A stretch of DNA of 64,000 nt. Origin: Panagrolaimus kolymaensis. Lineage: Eukaryota; Nematoda; Chromadorea; Rhabditida; Panagrolaimidae. The position numbers and the translations under genes were made by a program. Each line of letters begins with the position of its first letter. The first letter of the stretch is position 1. The notes under the pieces were generated by a model that was given only the letters and a program-made list of their open reading frames with translations, did no database searches and was not told where the DNA came from. Below, piece by piece: positions 50,105 to 60,700 of the stretch. Location: NCBI GenBank assembly GCA_028622995.1, contig JAJQJQ010000015.1, forward strand, positions 3,410,001-3,474,000, given 5' to 3'.

Positions 50105-50173
50105 CTCCGCTGATGAGACCCACCGGCATAAATACCAAAAAAACGCGTTACGGGGATGATGGGTCGAAAACGC
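50105..50173 (+). ncRNA. hammerhead-like ribozyme with permuted (pseudoknotted) strand order, Penelope-associated
   Basis: Core: CTGATGA 50110-50116, GAAA 50166-50169 and UH = TA 50149-50150. Stem I: CTCCG 50105-50109 with CGGGG 50151-50155 (one T-G pair). Stem II: GACCCA 50117-50122 with TGGGTC 50160-50165. Stem III: GCGT 50145-50148 with ACGC 50170-50173, plus the T50149-A50169 core pair. Every stem abuts the core exactly as in a hammerhead, including the G10.1-C11.1 pair. The UH strand, however, lies between the two strands of stem II. Predicted cleavage is 3' of A50150. A conventional type III reading (GTC 50098-50100, 3-bp stem I) or type I reading leaves one or two stems unpaired. Confidence 0.7.
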
Positions 50174-50190
50174 ATGTAAGTTTATTTTTA

Positions 50191-50844
50191 TTTTCTAAAT
50201 TCTTCAAAATCTTTTAAATTCAATGTTTTTCTTTATTTGAACCAAATTTGTCTAATTTGACTGACTATGGTGATTCCATATTTCCTAAATGATGGCAAAC
50301 AAAAGCTGCTTTCAAAATAAGCGTTGCGAAAAATAAAATTCATCAAAAAAAGAAATGAAAGATTGCGTTTAGAGAAAAAAATGAAAGCAAAATAATGGAA
50401 AAGTGTTGCGCGCTTCTTTTTTGATTGTCTGCCGCAATAAAAGTTTGGAATGCCATTCTTTCAAATTTTCAAAGAAAAAAATTGTTTGAAAGATAAAAAA
50501 GCAAAATAATAAGTTGTGCAAACTTAGACCACTTCGGCCGATTTTTTTATTTGGAGTTTCTTGATTTCAAATTTTTTTAGCATATTTTAACCAGAAAGCA
50601 AACTTTGATCGTTTTTTTATAATTAGGAAAATTATTCAAATAAAATAAAAGTCATTCAAAATTCATTCCGCGTGAAAACTTGAATTTAATAATTATTTAA
50701 ATTTTCGCTTTTTCCTCCTCCATGTGCATAGAACCCCTTCCATATTCGATGAAAATTATAAAACAACCGATAGAATTTTGCATAAACTTAATTATCAAAT
50801 TGTAATTCGATAATGGCGGGGTAAATTAATTCAACGTTTAATCG
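50191..50844. other. intergenic
   Basis: AT-rich sequence between the retroelement end and the broken zinc-finger-like ORF. Nothing recognised. Confidence 0.35.
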
Positions 50845-51643
50845 TTTTTGTTGATGATGAAAGAAAAATGTGTTATGAATTTTCTCGAGGTCAAGTAATA
50901 AATTGTTGGGTTTGTGAACCATGCCATGAAAATAAAGATTACGTTCGAGCTAAAGTTGTGAGTATTAAAAATGGAAAAAATTCTACTAATGACGAAGAAG
51001 AGGAAGAAGAATATTTGGAACTCAATAAAACTGAACATTTATGTCAATCAATAAAATTTATTCCATCAGAAGAAAATCCGACTTTTAAAATTTAAAAGAA
51101 ACCAAATTTTAAAATCGAAATTGGTCATCGAAGATTAAATGATTCAATAAACAAGAGATCAATTATTTTTGACTTCAACGATAAAACCATGTGTTATAAT
51201 TATGCATATTTGAAATCTACAGATAAATTTTGTTGTTTAAAATGTAAAACTTTAAAAGCAAATGTTCATGCAAAACTTTTATTAAACGATGCTGGAAAAG
51301 AATATTTGTGACTTAGCGATAATGAACATATTTGTAAAATGATTAAATATAAACCATTTTCTTCTGAAATCAAAATTATTTTTTTGAAAAATGTGAAAGA
51401 ACAAATAATGAAAAAGGTCGTTAAATTGTAAAAAAATCTTCAAGCGGCAGTGAAAATTTATTTTACTCTTATGTTTATTGGACAAATGAAAAAACTTATT
51501 ATGTATGTTATGAATGTCGAAAAATTAAAACTCATGTAGCGACAAAAATGAGATAAAATGAAGAAACTGAAGAAGATTTTATTGAAATGAGTCCAACGGA
51601 ACATGTTTGCAAGCCTCAACCAAAAAATGAATTACGTTTTTGA
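50845..51643 (+). pseudogene. FLYWCH-like triple zinc-finger repeat protein, broken
   Basis: Three related units follow one another, each with an aromatic-Cys-x2-Cys pair and a later His-x-Cys: VINCWVCEPCHENKDYV...NKTEHLC; KFCCLKCKTLKANVHAK...SDNEHIC; YYVCYECRKIKTHVATK...SPTEHVC. This CxxC...HxC layout resembles the FLYWCH/WRKY-GCM1-type fingers carried by some nematode transposon-derived proteins. Stops between and within the units (for example after FKI at about 51093 and in the second unit near 51309) break the frame. Only the first unit is in an open frame with a Met. Best read as a decayed domesticated or transposon gene; alternative splicing around the stops is less likely because no good introns are seen. 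Confidence 0.5.
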
Positions 51644-52521
51644 TTATATTGATTCTTGTACAATTTTTTACAATTTATTTTTATTTATCTTTCTTATTTT
51701 TGATTGAATGAATATTAACAAAGAAAAAATTATGGATTGATTAAAAATATTTTTATACAAAAATGTTTTTTAAAAAAATTGTGAGAAATATAATTTCATT
51801 CTTTTTCAAGCAATAAAAAATTTATAAAATTAAAAAGTTAAACTTTGGTTTTGAAACTAAAAATTATTTGAATGCGATTACATCCACTGAGATATGGATT
51901 GGACTTTAAAAGTTGTTGCAAAAAGAGGAGTGATTAAGGAAAACAGATACTCAGTGTCAAAAACCTTTTACGACACAACCTGCCGGACAACGAGAAAGGG
52001 AAAAATATATATTTTTTTTATTGAAAAAAGACTTTTTTTGCGCATTGATGAAAGAAATGAAAAAGCAGCCAGAAGTAGCTATATTAAAAAAGCTTTTGTT
52101 AGAAATTGCTTCAAGGAATTAATTGATACATAAAATCGATTTATCGGTAAACAAATAAGCTAAAATGTTTGTTTACAACCTTTAATGATAAACCAAAAAA
52201 TCTCTAACATATATTTATAACAAATTTTGCTTCTTCTTATTTTAATCCCAAACTAAACTTTACACAAACGTAAAAAAAATGTAAGAAAAAAGACCCAATT
52301 TTCTTTTTCAACTTCATCAGCAGCTAAAAAATGCTTGCTTCCTAAAAAATTATCAATGTTTCACGTTTTGGCAAAATGAACACTTTGTAATTTTGCTGGA
52401 GCCGCCAAAAAATTTTATGAAATGAAAGAAAAATTCCTAATCTCTGATTTCTAAAACCTCATTCGTGTTTATTATAATATTTTTATTCTCATAAAATTAT
52501 TACATACTTTCAACTTTAGAT
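51644..52521. other. intergenic
   Basis: AT-rich. A 79-codon frame at 51894-52133 rich in Lys/Arg has no recognisable family and is not called. Confidence 0.35.
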
Positions 52522-54128
52522 ATGGGTCGAAAACGCAAATCAAAGCAATCTAAAGAAGATGCGCCTTCTGAAGTTAAAAGGATTCGTGAAAGTGAGGAAT
52601 CTTTATTCCTTGATGAACTTTACAAAGATGCATGCTGCTATCCTTTTATCAGGATTTATTGATAGAAAAGAAATTAGTTTTTGTTGAAGTAAGTTTCTGT
52701 TGTATTTTTCCAGTTAATGATATAATAAAATTTTAGGGAACTGTTGGATGTGGAAAAACTACTTTAGTTAAACGGATTGCTATAGAATGGAACATGCCTA
52801 TCGTTATTCTCCAGCGAAGTGATCAAATTGATGATGCCAAGGTTGGTCGTGTTATTACTAATAAAATTTAAACTTACTTTTTTATTTTAGTCTTTTATTT
52901 GGCTGCTATCAATGTACCGAAGTACCTGGTGAATTTATATTGGAGCCATCTGTGTTTTCAAAAGTTTGTTTTTGTTATTTTGTTATTGTCATTTACTTTT
53001 TTTTGTTTAGGATGTTACAAAAAGATGCCTTATTTTTACTTGAAGATATTGATTCAGCTACGACGGAATTGGTTTCATCTTTGTATTTGATCAATAAATC
53101 ATGGAATGCTCCACTTCGTTCTGATGGTAGTGTCAATTCTTTTCATCCAGAAGCAAGTATCGTTGCAACAGTGCGAACAGAAAACAACCATTCGGATTCT
53201 TCTGAACTTGTTAGATGTCATCCTATGAGAGTAAACTCACAACCATTGTCAAATGATGAATTAAGAAAAATTATTCAACATAAATTCCCATCTTTATCAT
53301 CTGTTGCTGAAAAACTGGTGGATATTTTCATTGAACTTTCTCGTTTGATGTTGGCTGATAGTTTTATCGATCGTGATTTGAATGCAAAGTATGTGTTTAC
53401 TTTACTTATCTTTATACGTATTTATCTTTTTAGTTATTTGATTCGAGCTTGTCGGCGTCTCTCATTTTTACATAAACTCTTTGATAATCAACAAATCTTT
53501 ATTGAATTTTCTGACATTTATGTTCTTTTGGTTTCAAATCTTTCAAAAAGATCTCGTCTTGCTGCTGCTTTAGGCAAACATTTATCAATTGCTGAACATC
53601 AAGCTGAAACGCTTCTATGAAAACGTGATCCAGAAATTGAATTGAATCTTTCTCCGGTAGAAGTTCTTGAAGCTCCTAATAGAGTAAGTTTATTATTTTT
53701 ATTTATTGTACTTTATTATTATTGTTTTTAGCTATTGGACAATAATCGTGAAATGTTTGTTGCTGAACGAAATCTTCTTGTTAAAGCTCATCCTCGATTC
53801 CGTCTTTTTGCAACACAAAATCCTGTTGGCACTTATGCTGGTCGTAAAAGACTTTAACGTGCATTTTTAAATTGTTTTATCATTCTTCGATTTGATCATC
53901 CACATTTTGAAGAACTTACTCAAATGGTTTGCTCAAGATGTGGAATTGCTAATAGCCTCTTTGTTGGATTCTGACATTGATTTTTGAATGGGTTTCCAAT
54001 TTTCAACTACATCTTTTGCTGCGATTCATCAATTTCACTTGCTTCTGCCTCTGACAAAATTTCTGAATATCAATCATTCATTTGGATTGCTCTTGATATC
54101 ATACATAATTATAGTGACATTCTAAGGT
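52522..54128 (+). pseudogene. mdn-1: midasin (MDN1/Rea1) fragment: first AAA module plus a displaced half-module
   Basis: The segment opens with MGRKRKSKQSKED, then shifts frame to reach EGTVGCGKTTLVKRIA, a Walker A of a midasin AAA domain. LFGCYQCTEVPGEF and LLEDID-like TEDIDSATTELVSSLY follow, then the linker ending in a stop (TGA 53618-53620). From 53655 a second piece, SPVEVLEAPNRLLDNNREMF...RFRLFATQNPVGTYAGRKRL, is the second half of a later AAA module; a near-copy of its first part, including the intron, occurs at 60409-60525. At least two frameshifts and three stops interrupt the frame. Midasin is a giant dynein-like ATPase that remodels pre-60S ribosomes; this copy cannot encode it. 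Confidence 0.75.
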
Positions 54129-54170
54129 TTGTTTTATTGCATTTTATCATCTAATATTTTGTAATTTTAG

Positions 54171-54779
54171 AGAACAAGTAGCATATCAAACTCCAATTTT
54201 TTAGGAAATATCAACGATGTTCAATCATTTTTCAACGAAGCCAATCATGATAGTGCTCATGTCATCGATTATCTTCAAAATCAATTTGCTAGTGCTACAG
54301 CCGCTTCTTTTCGTCATGGTGCTTGCTAAGGACTTGGTGTGCTGCGCTGGGAACACATAGTCAAGATGTTTATGCTAAACATCGTGAAACTCTTTATCAA
54401 GATGATGCCGTGGTTGGTGAAGCTGCTGGTGCTGCCATGGGTCTATTACTGGCGACCAATCTTGATAATACTGCATTACGTGAAATGGTTCCATATATTT
54501 GCGACACCGCTCATGACAAAATTCAAAGAGGCTTTCGAACTGGACTTTCTCTTCTTGCTTATGGTCGAATGGAAAAGGTTGAACCTTGGGTCAACGAGAT
54601 TTTAGAAGCTAAATCAAATGCTGTTCTTCGACAAACTCTTGTATGTATGCTTGCTATGGCTTACGCTGGAAGTGGTAAAGCTGATGTTGTTCGTCGACTT
54701 CTTGCTAAAGTTGCTGCTGATCCTAATCGAAATGTCAAACGATTTGCTGTTATCGCTGTTGGTTTTGTTCTTAGCAAGT
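54171..54779 (+). pseudogene. rpn-2: RPN2/PSMD1 fragment (26S proteasome PC repeats)
   Basis: The sequence reads NEANHDSAHVIDYLQNQFAS, then a stop at GAC-TAA (54327-54329) and a one-base shift, then QDVYAKHRETLYQDDAVVGEAAGAAMG and on through RGFRTGLSLLAYGRMEKVEPWV and LRQTLVCMLAMAYAGSGK to a splice-donor-like end. These are the proteasome/cyclosome repeats of the 19S regulatory subunit Rpn2. Only the central repeats are present. It sits inside the midasin pseudogene block. An inverted, shorter copy lies at 63603-63835, where the corresponding bases read GCATGCTTAGG without the stop. Confidence 0.8.
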
Positions 54780-54804
54780 AAGTCTATAGTTTATTTAAAA
54801 CTTA

Positions 54805-55831
54805 TCACAATATGCTTTTTATTTTCTTAAAATTATACACGTAAAATGTTGAGAATAATAGGTCAAGTCCCCACAAATAAGAAAAAATGATATTCTTTTT
54901 CATAAGTTGGTCTCGTTTAATTTGTTGTGTGTTATTATTTAGAATAGCCCCGCTTTTTATAGTTGAATCTATTGATATTGTTGTATTTGGGGTGCTTAGA
55001 GAATCCACACTTTGAGAATCTTTCATAGAAATATCTTTTTTAAACTCATTTGTTGGTTTACGTAAAGGTGCAACTCGTATTTGAATTTCAGGAGCATTTG
55101 AAAGGTGCAATGTTACACTTGTTGATTTGATTATTTGATATTTTGTTTGCCACTTCCGTACTAATATTAAAATTTTCTGATTTTGAACGAGGCATACTAA
55201 GTACGATAAATGCCAAATTTGATGAGCCATGATGTTGATGCTTTGGTGAATGAACCGTCTAAGCAAGCGTGGAAAATAATAGCCTCTTCGTAGTCAGTGG
55301 TTTAGGAAAACTTGTGTAATAAGGAGTTTGTTTTCGCTCGATGCTTCATCTTTACTTTCGCTCGTAGAATTACGTTGCAAAGCTTGAGTATCACAAGATA
55401 ACTATAAATTATTTGTTTTTATATTGACATATTTTGATGGATGCACTTACCTTTTCTGGCTTGATATTATCATAATCAGGTGTTTGCATTGTTTGCGTAT
55501 GCTCATAAATTTCCTTGTCTTCACCTCGTGAACGATAAGATGCATTTGGGATGAACGCATGCTTTTTGCTGTAGAAGGTGGAGAATAGGAAAACAAAATT
55601 GCTAAGATTTGCTTTATTTATGTTTTGTACAGCGCTATTTTCATCAGTTTGAGGGAATGCTAAGAGTCTTTTGTTTGAATGAAGAAACACTGCTTGTCTT
55701 AAAGGCTGTATGTATTGGTGTGCTCCATCCTCCGCTACCATTCCCCATAGAATCAGGGCTTTCAATTTCTTTTTTTTCTTCATAAATTTGACATAAGGTT
55801 GTTTTCGTATAAACTTTGCTTTCTGTCCCAA
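54805..55831 (-). other. unidentified minus-strand open frames
   Basis: Frames at 55831-55409 and 55266-54805. The first contains ALILWGMVAEDGAHQYIQP and a C-terminal part rich in Ser/Glu that can be spliced (donor at about 55451, acceptor near 55401) to reach a stop in KLLITQVFLNH. I do not recognise either product. Could be a real two-exon gene or another decayed fragment in this pseudogene-rich block. Confidence 0.3.
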
Positions 55832-56129
55832 CCTATTTAAAAGTTTCTTTAAAAAAATTTATTCCTTTGGTTTTATTGTCTCTGTGCAAACTCAGACAAA
55901 TTGGCCGATTTTTAAATATCATAATTTACAAAAAAAAGTCCACCACTTTCATATTCCATAAACAGAATCAAGCTAATTATTGGTTATAATTTTACAGAGA
56001 ATTTTAGTTTTTAATTCCAAATTCAAAACATTCCCAAATAGCTTGTTTGGATGAGAAATGTTTTGTATAAAAAAATATTTTCCTTTTTTTTTTTGCCGTT
56101 ATCAAAATTCCACTCTGCTTATAGTTCGA
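55832..56129. other. intergenic, start of a local duplication
   Basis: A stretch of about 47 bp ending CCACTCTGCTTATAGTTC at about 56079-56128 recurs at about 56845-56899, so the intervening repeats lie between two direct copies. Confidence 0.5.
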
Positions 56130-56132
56130 GTG

Positions 56133-56233
56133 CTACCCAACTCGTGATGCCAACTCCTGAATTATCCCAACTCGTGAATCCAACTCGTGACACAAAAAAG
56201 TGCCCAACTCGTGACAAAAAGGCCAACTCCTGA
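56133..56233. repeat. short repeats of CAACTC(G/C)TGA
   Basis: Six irregularly spaced copies of CAACTCGTGA or CAACTCCTGA within 100 bp. Confidence 0.7.
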
Positions 56234-56272
56234 AAAAAAAAAAATTCTAATTTTTGACAATGAAAAATCATC

Positions 56273-56440
56273 AACAGTGTTTCCCAATTGCATATTTTTT
56301 CGATCAACAGTGTTTCCCAATTGCATATTTTTTCGATCAACAGTGTTTCCCAATTGCATATTTTTTCGATCAACAGTGTTTCCCAATTGCATATTTTTTC
56401 GATCAAGAGTGTTTCCCAATTGCACAATTTTTTCGATCCA
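56273..56440. repeat. 33-bp tandem repeat, five copies
   Basis: The unit starts AACAGTGTTTCCCAATTGCA and continues with a T-rich end and CGATC; copies start at 56273, 56306, 56339, 56372 and 56405. The first four are identical by reading and the fifth is diverged. Confidence 0.9.
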
Positions 56441-57640
56441 TAGCACTTCCTTATGGATTGCATTTTATCGATTCTGCTAATTATTAGTATCTTCCTTGAT
56501 CAAAAACAAAGCTTTATAAATTAATAATTTATTAACAAACAATAAATTTTTTTGATAAAAACAAACAAAGTAAAGCAGAACAAAAACAAATTAAAGCTTT
56601 AGCTTTAAAAAAACAAACAAATTAAAGCAGAACAAAACGAGCATAAAAAAATGTTTTCAACAATAATTATTAACTTGAATTATAGCCCAGCAATTTTCCA
56701 AATTTATACAAATGCTTTTTGAAGAGAGCAGGTTGTTCGATAATTTCATCTTCCATAGCATCCCAAGCAGCTTTAAATTTTTCTTTTGCTTCGGCAATTT
56801 TTCTATCAGCTTTGAGTGTTTTTCTACTTACTTGGTTTGCTCGATGATAATTTCCTTTTTTTTTTTTGCCGTTATCAAAATTCCACTCTGCTTATAGTTC
56901 AGCTCCTTCTCATAATCTTTCAATGGAAAAGATGGAATACATAATCACTGAGTTTTTATAAAATACTTTTAATTAGAAAAGAATGCATCTTTCCAAATGT
57001 CTCTTTTTTCATTCCATCGCTTTTTTCTGATTATAAAGGAGTAAATGTTTACTGTAGTTTAATTTACTCTTTTTCGTGTTTATAAATTGTTTGAAGATAT
57101 TCTTCTTTTTTGCGTCAGTATTAGAAAGGGGAAGGCAACGAGGAAATAATGTTTGATTTATTTAAATTTGAACAAATTTCTCGATAAAATTGGGGATTTA
57201 CTGATACCACCAATCCACTTTTGCTGATAAAGCTTATTGATTTTTTCAAATTTTTGTTGTTTCAATAATAACTCTAACATTCATCCAATTGATTTAAGCC
57301 GAAAAGAATTTACCAATAAGATTAGCATTTGCAATCACAACCTCACCTTTATGTTGCAAAAAATGCCTTTAGTAAAAATTGATTATCTTTAAAAGCTTTA
57401 TTTTGGGATAATAAAGAAAATATAACGAAATTCTTAATCAATTTTTTTCCAAGATGATGATGTTAGACAATATTCTATGCATCAGGTATCTCTCTCACAT
57501 AATCGTGTGTTTCTTTTCTCAACGCGAAAAAAAACCCAAAGCAATTTGCAAAAGCTGAACTTTTTTTTGAAGTTTGAACGATTTTTTGATCATTGCTTTT
57601 TTTGTCTTGGACATTGTTGGATATTTTTTTAACACAGTTG
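56441..57640. other. intergenic with a small protein-like remnant
   Basis: On the minus strand at about 56843-56672 a frame reads KADRKIAEAKEKFKAAWDAM and ends at a stop after LGYNSS; it looks coding but I cannot name it. The remainder is A- and T-rich with AAACAAAC repeats near 56565-56640. Confidence 0.35.
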
Positions 57641-57714
57641 TTGCGTGATATATTCGAGCTCTTTTCACTCTTTTTTAAACTTTTCATTTTCAGGTAACAA
57701 ACAACTAATTTTAA

Positions 57715-60700
57715 TGGCTAATTATCAATCTTCTATCAATTCAACTAACGACGGTCATCATTTACTCCACTTCTCAGCACTTCCGAAACTTTCATTGGAA
57801 CAACGAAGAATTTTAACTATTGCAACATGTTTGATAACTCGTCTGGTTGAAGAAAGTACTATGAATTCTCCAAATATTGAGAAACATGTTCGTGATGCTA
57901 AGAAACAGAATCCTAAGAATGTGAAGCAACTTTCGCCATTGTTCAAACCTGATGATAATTTTTTTGTTGGAATGAAACTCTGTGATTTTCTTGCTATGCC
58001 TGAAGTTTCTTGTCTTGTTCATCGCACTAATGTTCAAATGTTTGTTGGAGGTGAGGTGTACCACGCCTTTACTTCTCATTATACTGTCGTCAAGAAGAAA
58101 ACATTTGTTCATACTGTATGTGTTTGTAATCCTTTTTTTGAATCTTTATTTTTTTTTTTTAGCTTCGTACTTTAACTATGGTTTGCGTGAATCATGGAGC
58201 TAAGAATGGTCATGGAGTTGATAAACTTGGTAATGTCAAATTGAGCGATGCTTGCAATATTTGTAACACATGAAATTTCTTTCGTTGCCTTCAATGGAAA
58301 TTGCATCATACCGTAAGTTTAACTTATTCTTATTATTAATAACTTTACCATTCATGGCTTCTTTTTGATTTCGTTTACTCTTAAATTGTTCTTACTTATC
58401 ATATTATTGTTTAGTATTTACATTTTTTTGTCGTTTCAGGCTAAACTCGACTTTCTCAATGATCGTGAACTTTCATTGCTCTTGTTTTCTTTTGTTCTCG
58501 TAAACTTGTGATTTCTTTACCACCAACAGGTTCAGGCATGGAATCAACAAAACTTCGGCTTCGCAAAGATATTAATTACCTCACCGATCAAATGAATGCT
58601 GAAGCGTAATAGCTGAAAAAACAATGAAAATCTTCGAATATCATCGTGATGTAAATCCAAATAATATTTCATGGAGAAAAGTTAAACTTGACATTGATAC
58701 TGTTACTGCTTGAGAAGATAAAACGTGGGAAACAAATTATGTCGATATTTGGTTGAACAACGTATTTTGTGCTCTTCATTATTCCACCGATGTTAAAGCT
58801 TATGAATCTCTCGTCGCAGTTATAAAGTTAGTTTGTTATTTGGTATTTATCTCCTTTGTTTATGCGCATTTTCATTCCTTGAACTTATGCATTTAACTTG
58901 ATTCAGCGGTTTGTAATCAGTTATATTATTTTAGGCAATGGTCTCTTTCTCCTATTGTTAAACAACTCGTACGCTCTACCACTAATATTGAATTGAATCA
59001 ACTGATGGACATGGCCTGTCATGACTCGATGAATGCTATCTCATATTGGAATTAACCAAGTAAACCCAAATTCTTCCGGATCTTTAACCAACTTGCATTG
59101 AAACTTAACAAAATTGATCGTGATTATCTTTTGGACTATATGGATTTACTAAGAAATCATAAAAACAAAATGAATATCGTATTCTTCACGCAGAAAAAGA
59201 TCGTCATGGAGATTTTGATGGCCACATATTCACTGTCTTTTATAAATGAAGCACAAATTGCTGTATACGTAAAGTAAGTTACTTTTCTTATTGAAGTAAA
59301 TATTGGTTTTGTGTAAAAGACTTTCTTTTGGTGGACATGGCTGGTTTACACCTGCTTGTGAAAATTATGCTTTTACTATTTCTTATATATTTTATTTTAG
59401 AATCAATCATCATTATGACATTTGCTTGCTTTTGGAGAAAATGGGATTTCCATCAATTTCATCTTTTATTGCTCGAAAAAAAGTACTTTTGAAATGCTGG
59501 ATGCTATGTTTTTTCAGCACAAAGATGGCATGACTTTGTACCTTTGATGGAAATCTTAAACGTCATCCAAACTTTCATTTATTTACATGTACGAATCCTG
59601 CATCTGATACTCGAAAGAAGAAACTTCCCATTGGTGTTCGAACACGCTTCACGGAATTATTTGTTTATGAACCAACTGATCGCAATCAACTGACCATCAT
59701 CGTTGGCAGGAAAATACAGGTATTTGATAGTTATCTTTTAAAGCTTAAAATAAATTTTTGGTTTTTTTAGTCTATGGAATCTTTGTCGAGCTTTATCTTT
59801 CGCCGGTAATAATCTTTATGGAAATCCTTATCGTTCACTTTATGAAGACGTATCTCTGGCTTTTGGAAGCGATCTTGATATTGATGGAATGGTTAAATTT
59901 AGCAAAATTTTCTCCAAACATTTTGAAGGAGTACCATATGGAATTGCACGTGCAACATTTGATGGCAAGAAAATGTATGTTTTTTTTTTCTTCTTAATTT
60001 TCATCAAACTTTTTTTTAGCTTTTTTGAAGACTTTTATATTGAACGTGATGATAACTCTCCTAAAATTGATCCTCTTTATGTTTACACCGAATCATTTAG
60101 ACAAAATTTGGGAAGATTTCCAATTTTACTTGAAGGTGAAACTTCGGCTGGTACGTTTGAAATTATTTAACATAATTCAATGAAATAAAAATCATCTTAT
60201 TTTTTAGGTAAAACATCGATGATTATGAATCTTGCTTCGGTAAATGGAAATGTTGTACATCGTATCAACAATCATGAACATACTTATGTTCAAAAATACA
60301 TTCGCTGCTATGCACCTGATGAAAACGGAAAATTTACTTTCGTGAAAGGTGTTCTCTTGCATACTATTCACAAGGTCATTGGGTTATTCTTGATGAATTC
60401 AATCTTGCTCCGGTAGAAGTTCTTGAAGATCTTAATAGAGTAAGTTTATTGTTATTATTATTTATTGTACTTTATTATTTTTGTTTTTTAGCTATTGGAC
60501 GATAATCGTGAACTGTTTGTTGCTGAACCTGAAACATTGCTGTTCAAACGCTGGATTATATAATGCTTCTGATGGTCTTTTGACATTACGGTAAACCTTT
60601 CTCATTCTTTAACTTTTCTTTACTTTTTGCTTTAGTGATCTTTTCCGTTGGGCTAATCGTCTTGCAAAGAGTGTGCTTGGTGAATGGATAACAACTTACT

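Noticed and set aside
50098..50180. Conventional type III or type I hammerhead at the Penelope-like 3' end
   Set aside because: The type III reading needs a 3-bp stem I with a 3-nt loop and has no stem III next to GTC; type I has no stem I partner downstream. The permuted reading pairs all stems, so it is preferred.
56119..56487. Repetitive frames on both strands (CNWETLLIEKI and similar)
   Set aside because: Translations of the 33-bp tandem repeat, whose length is a multiple of three and so stays open in several frames.
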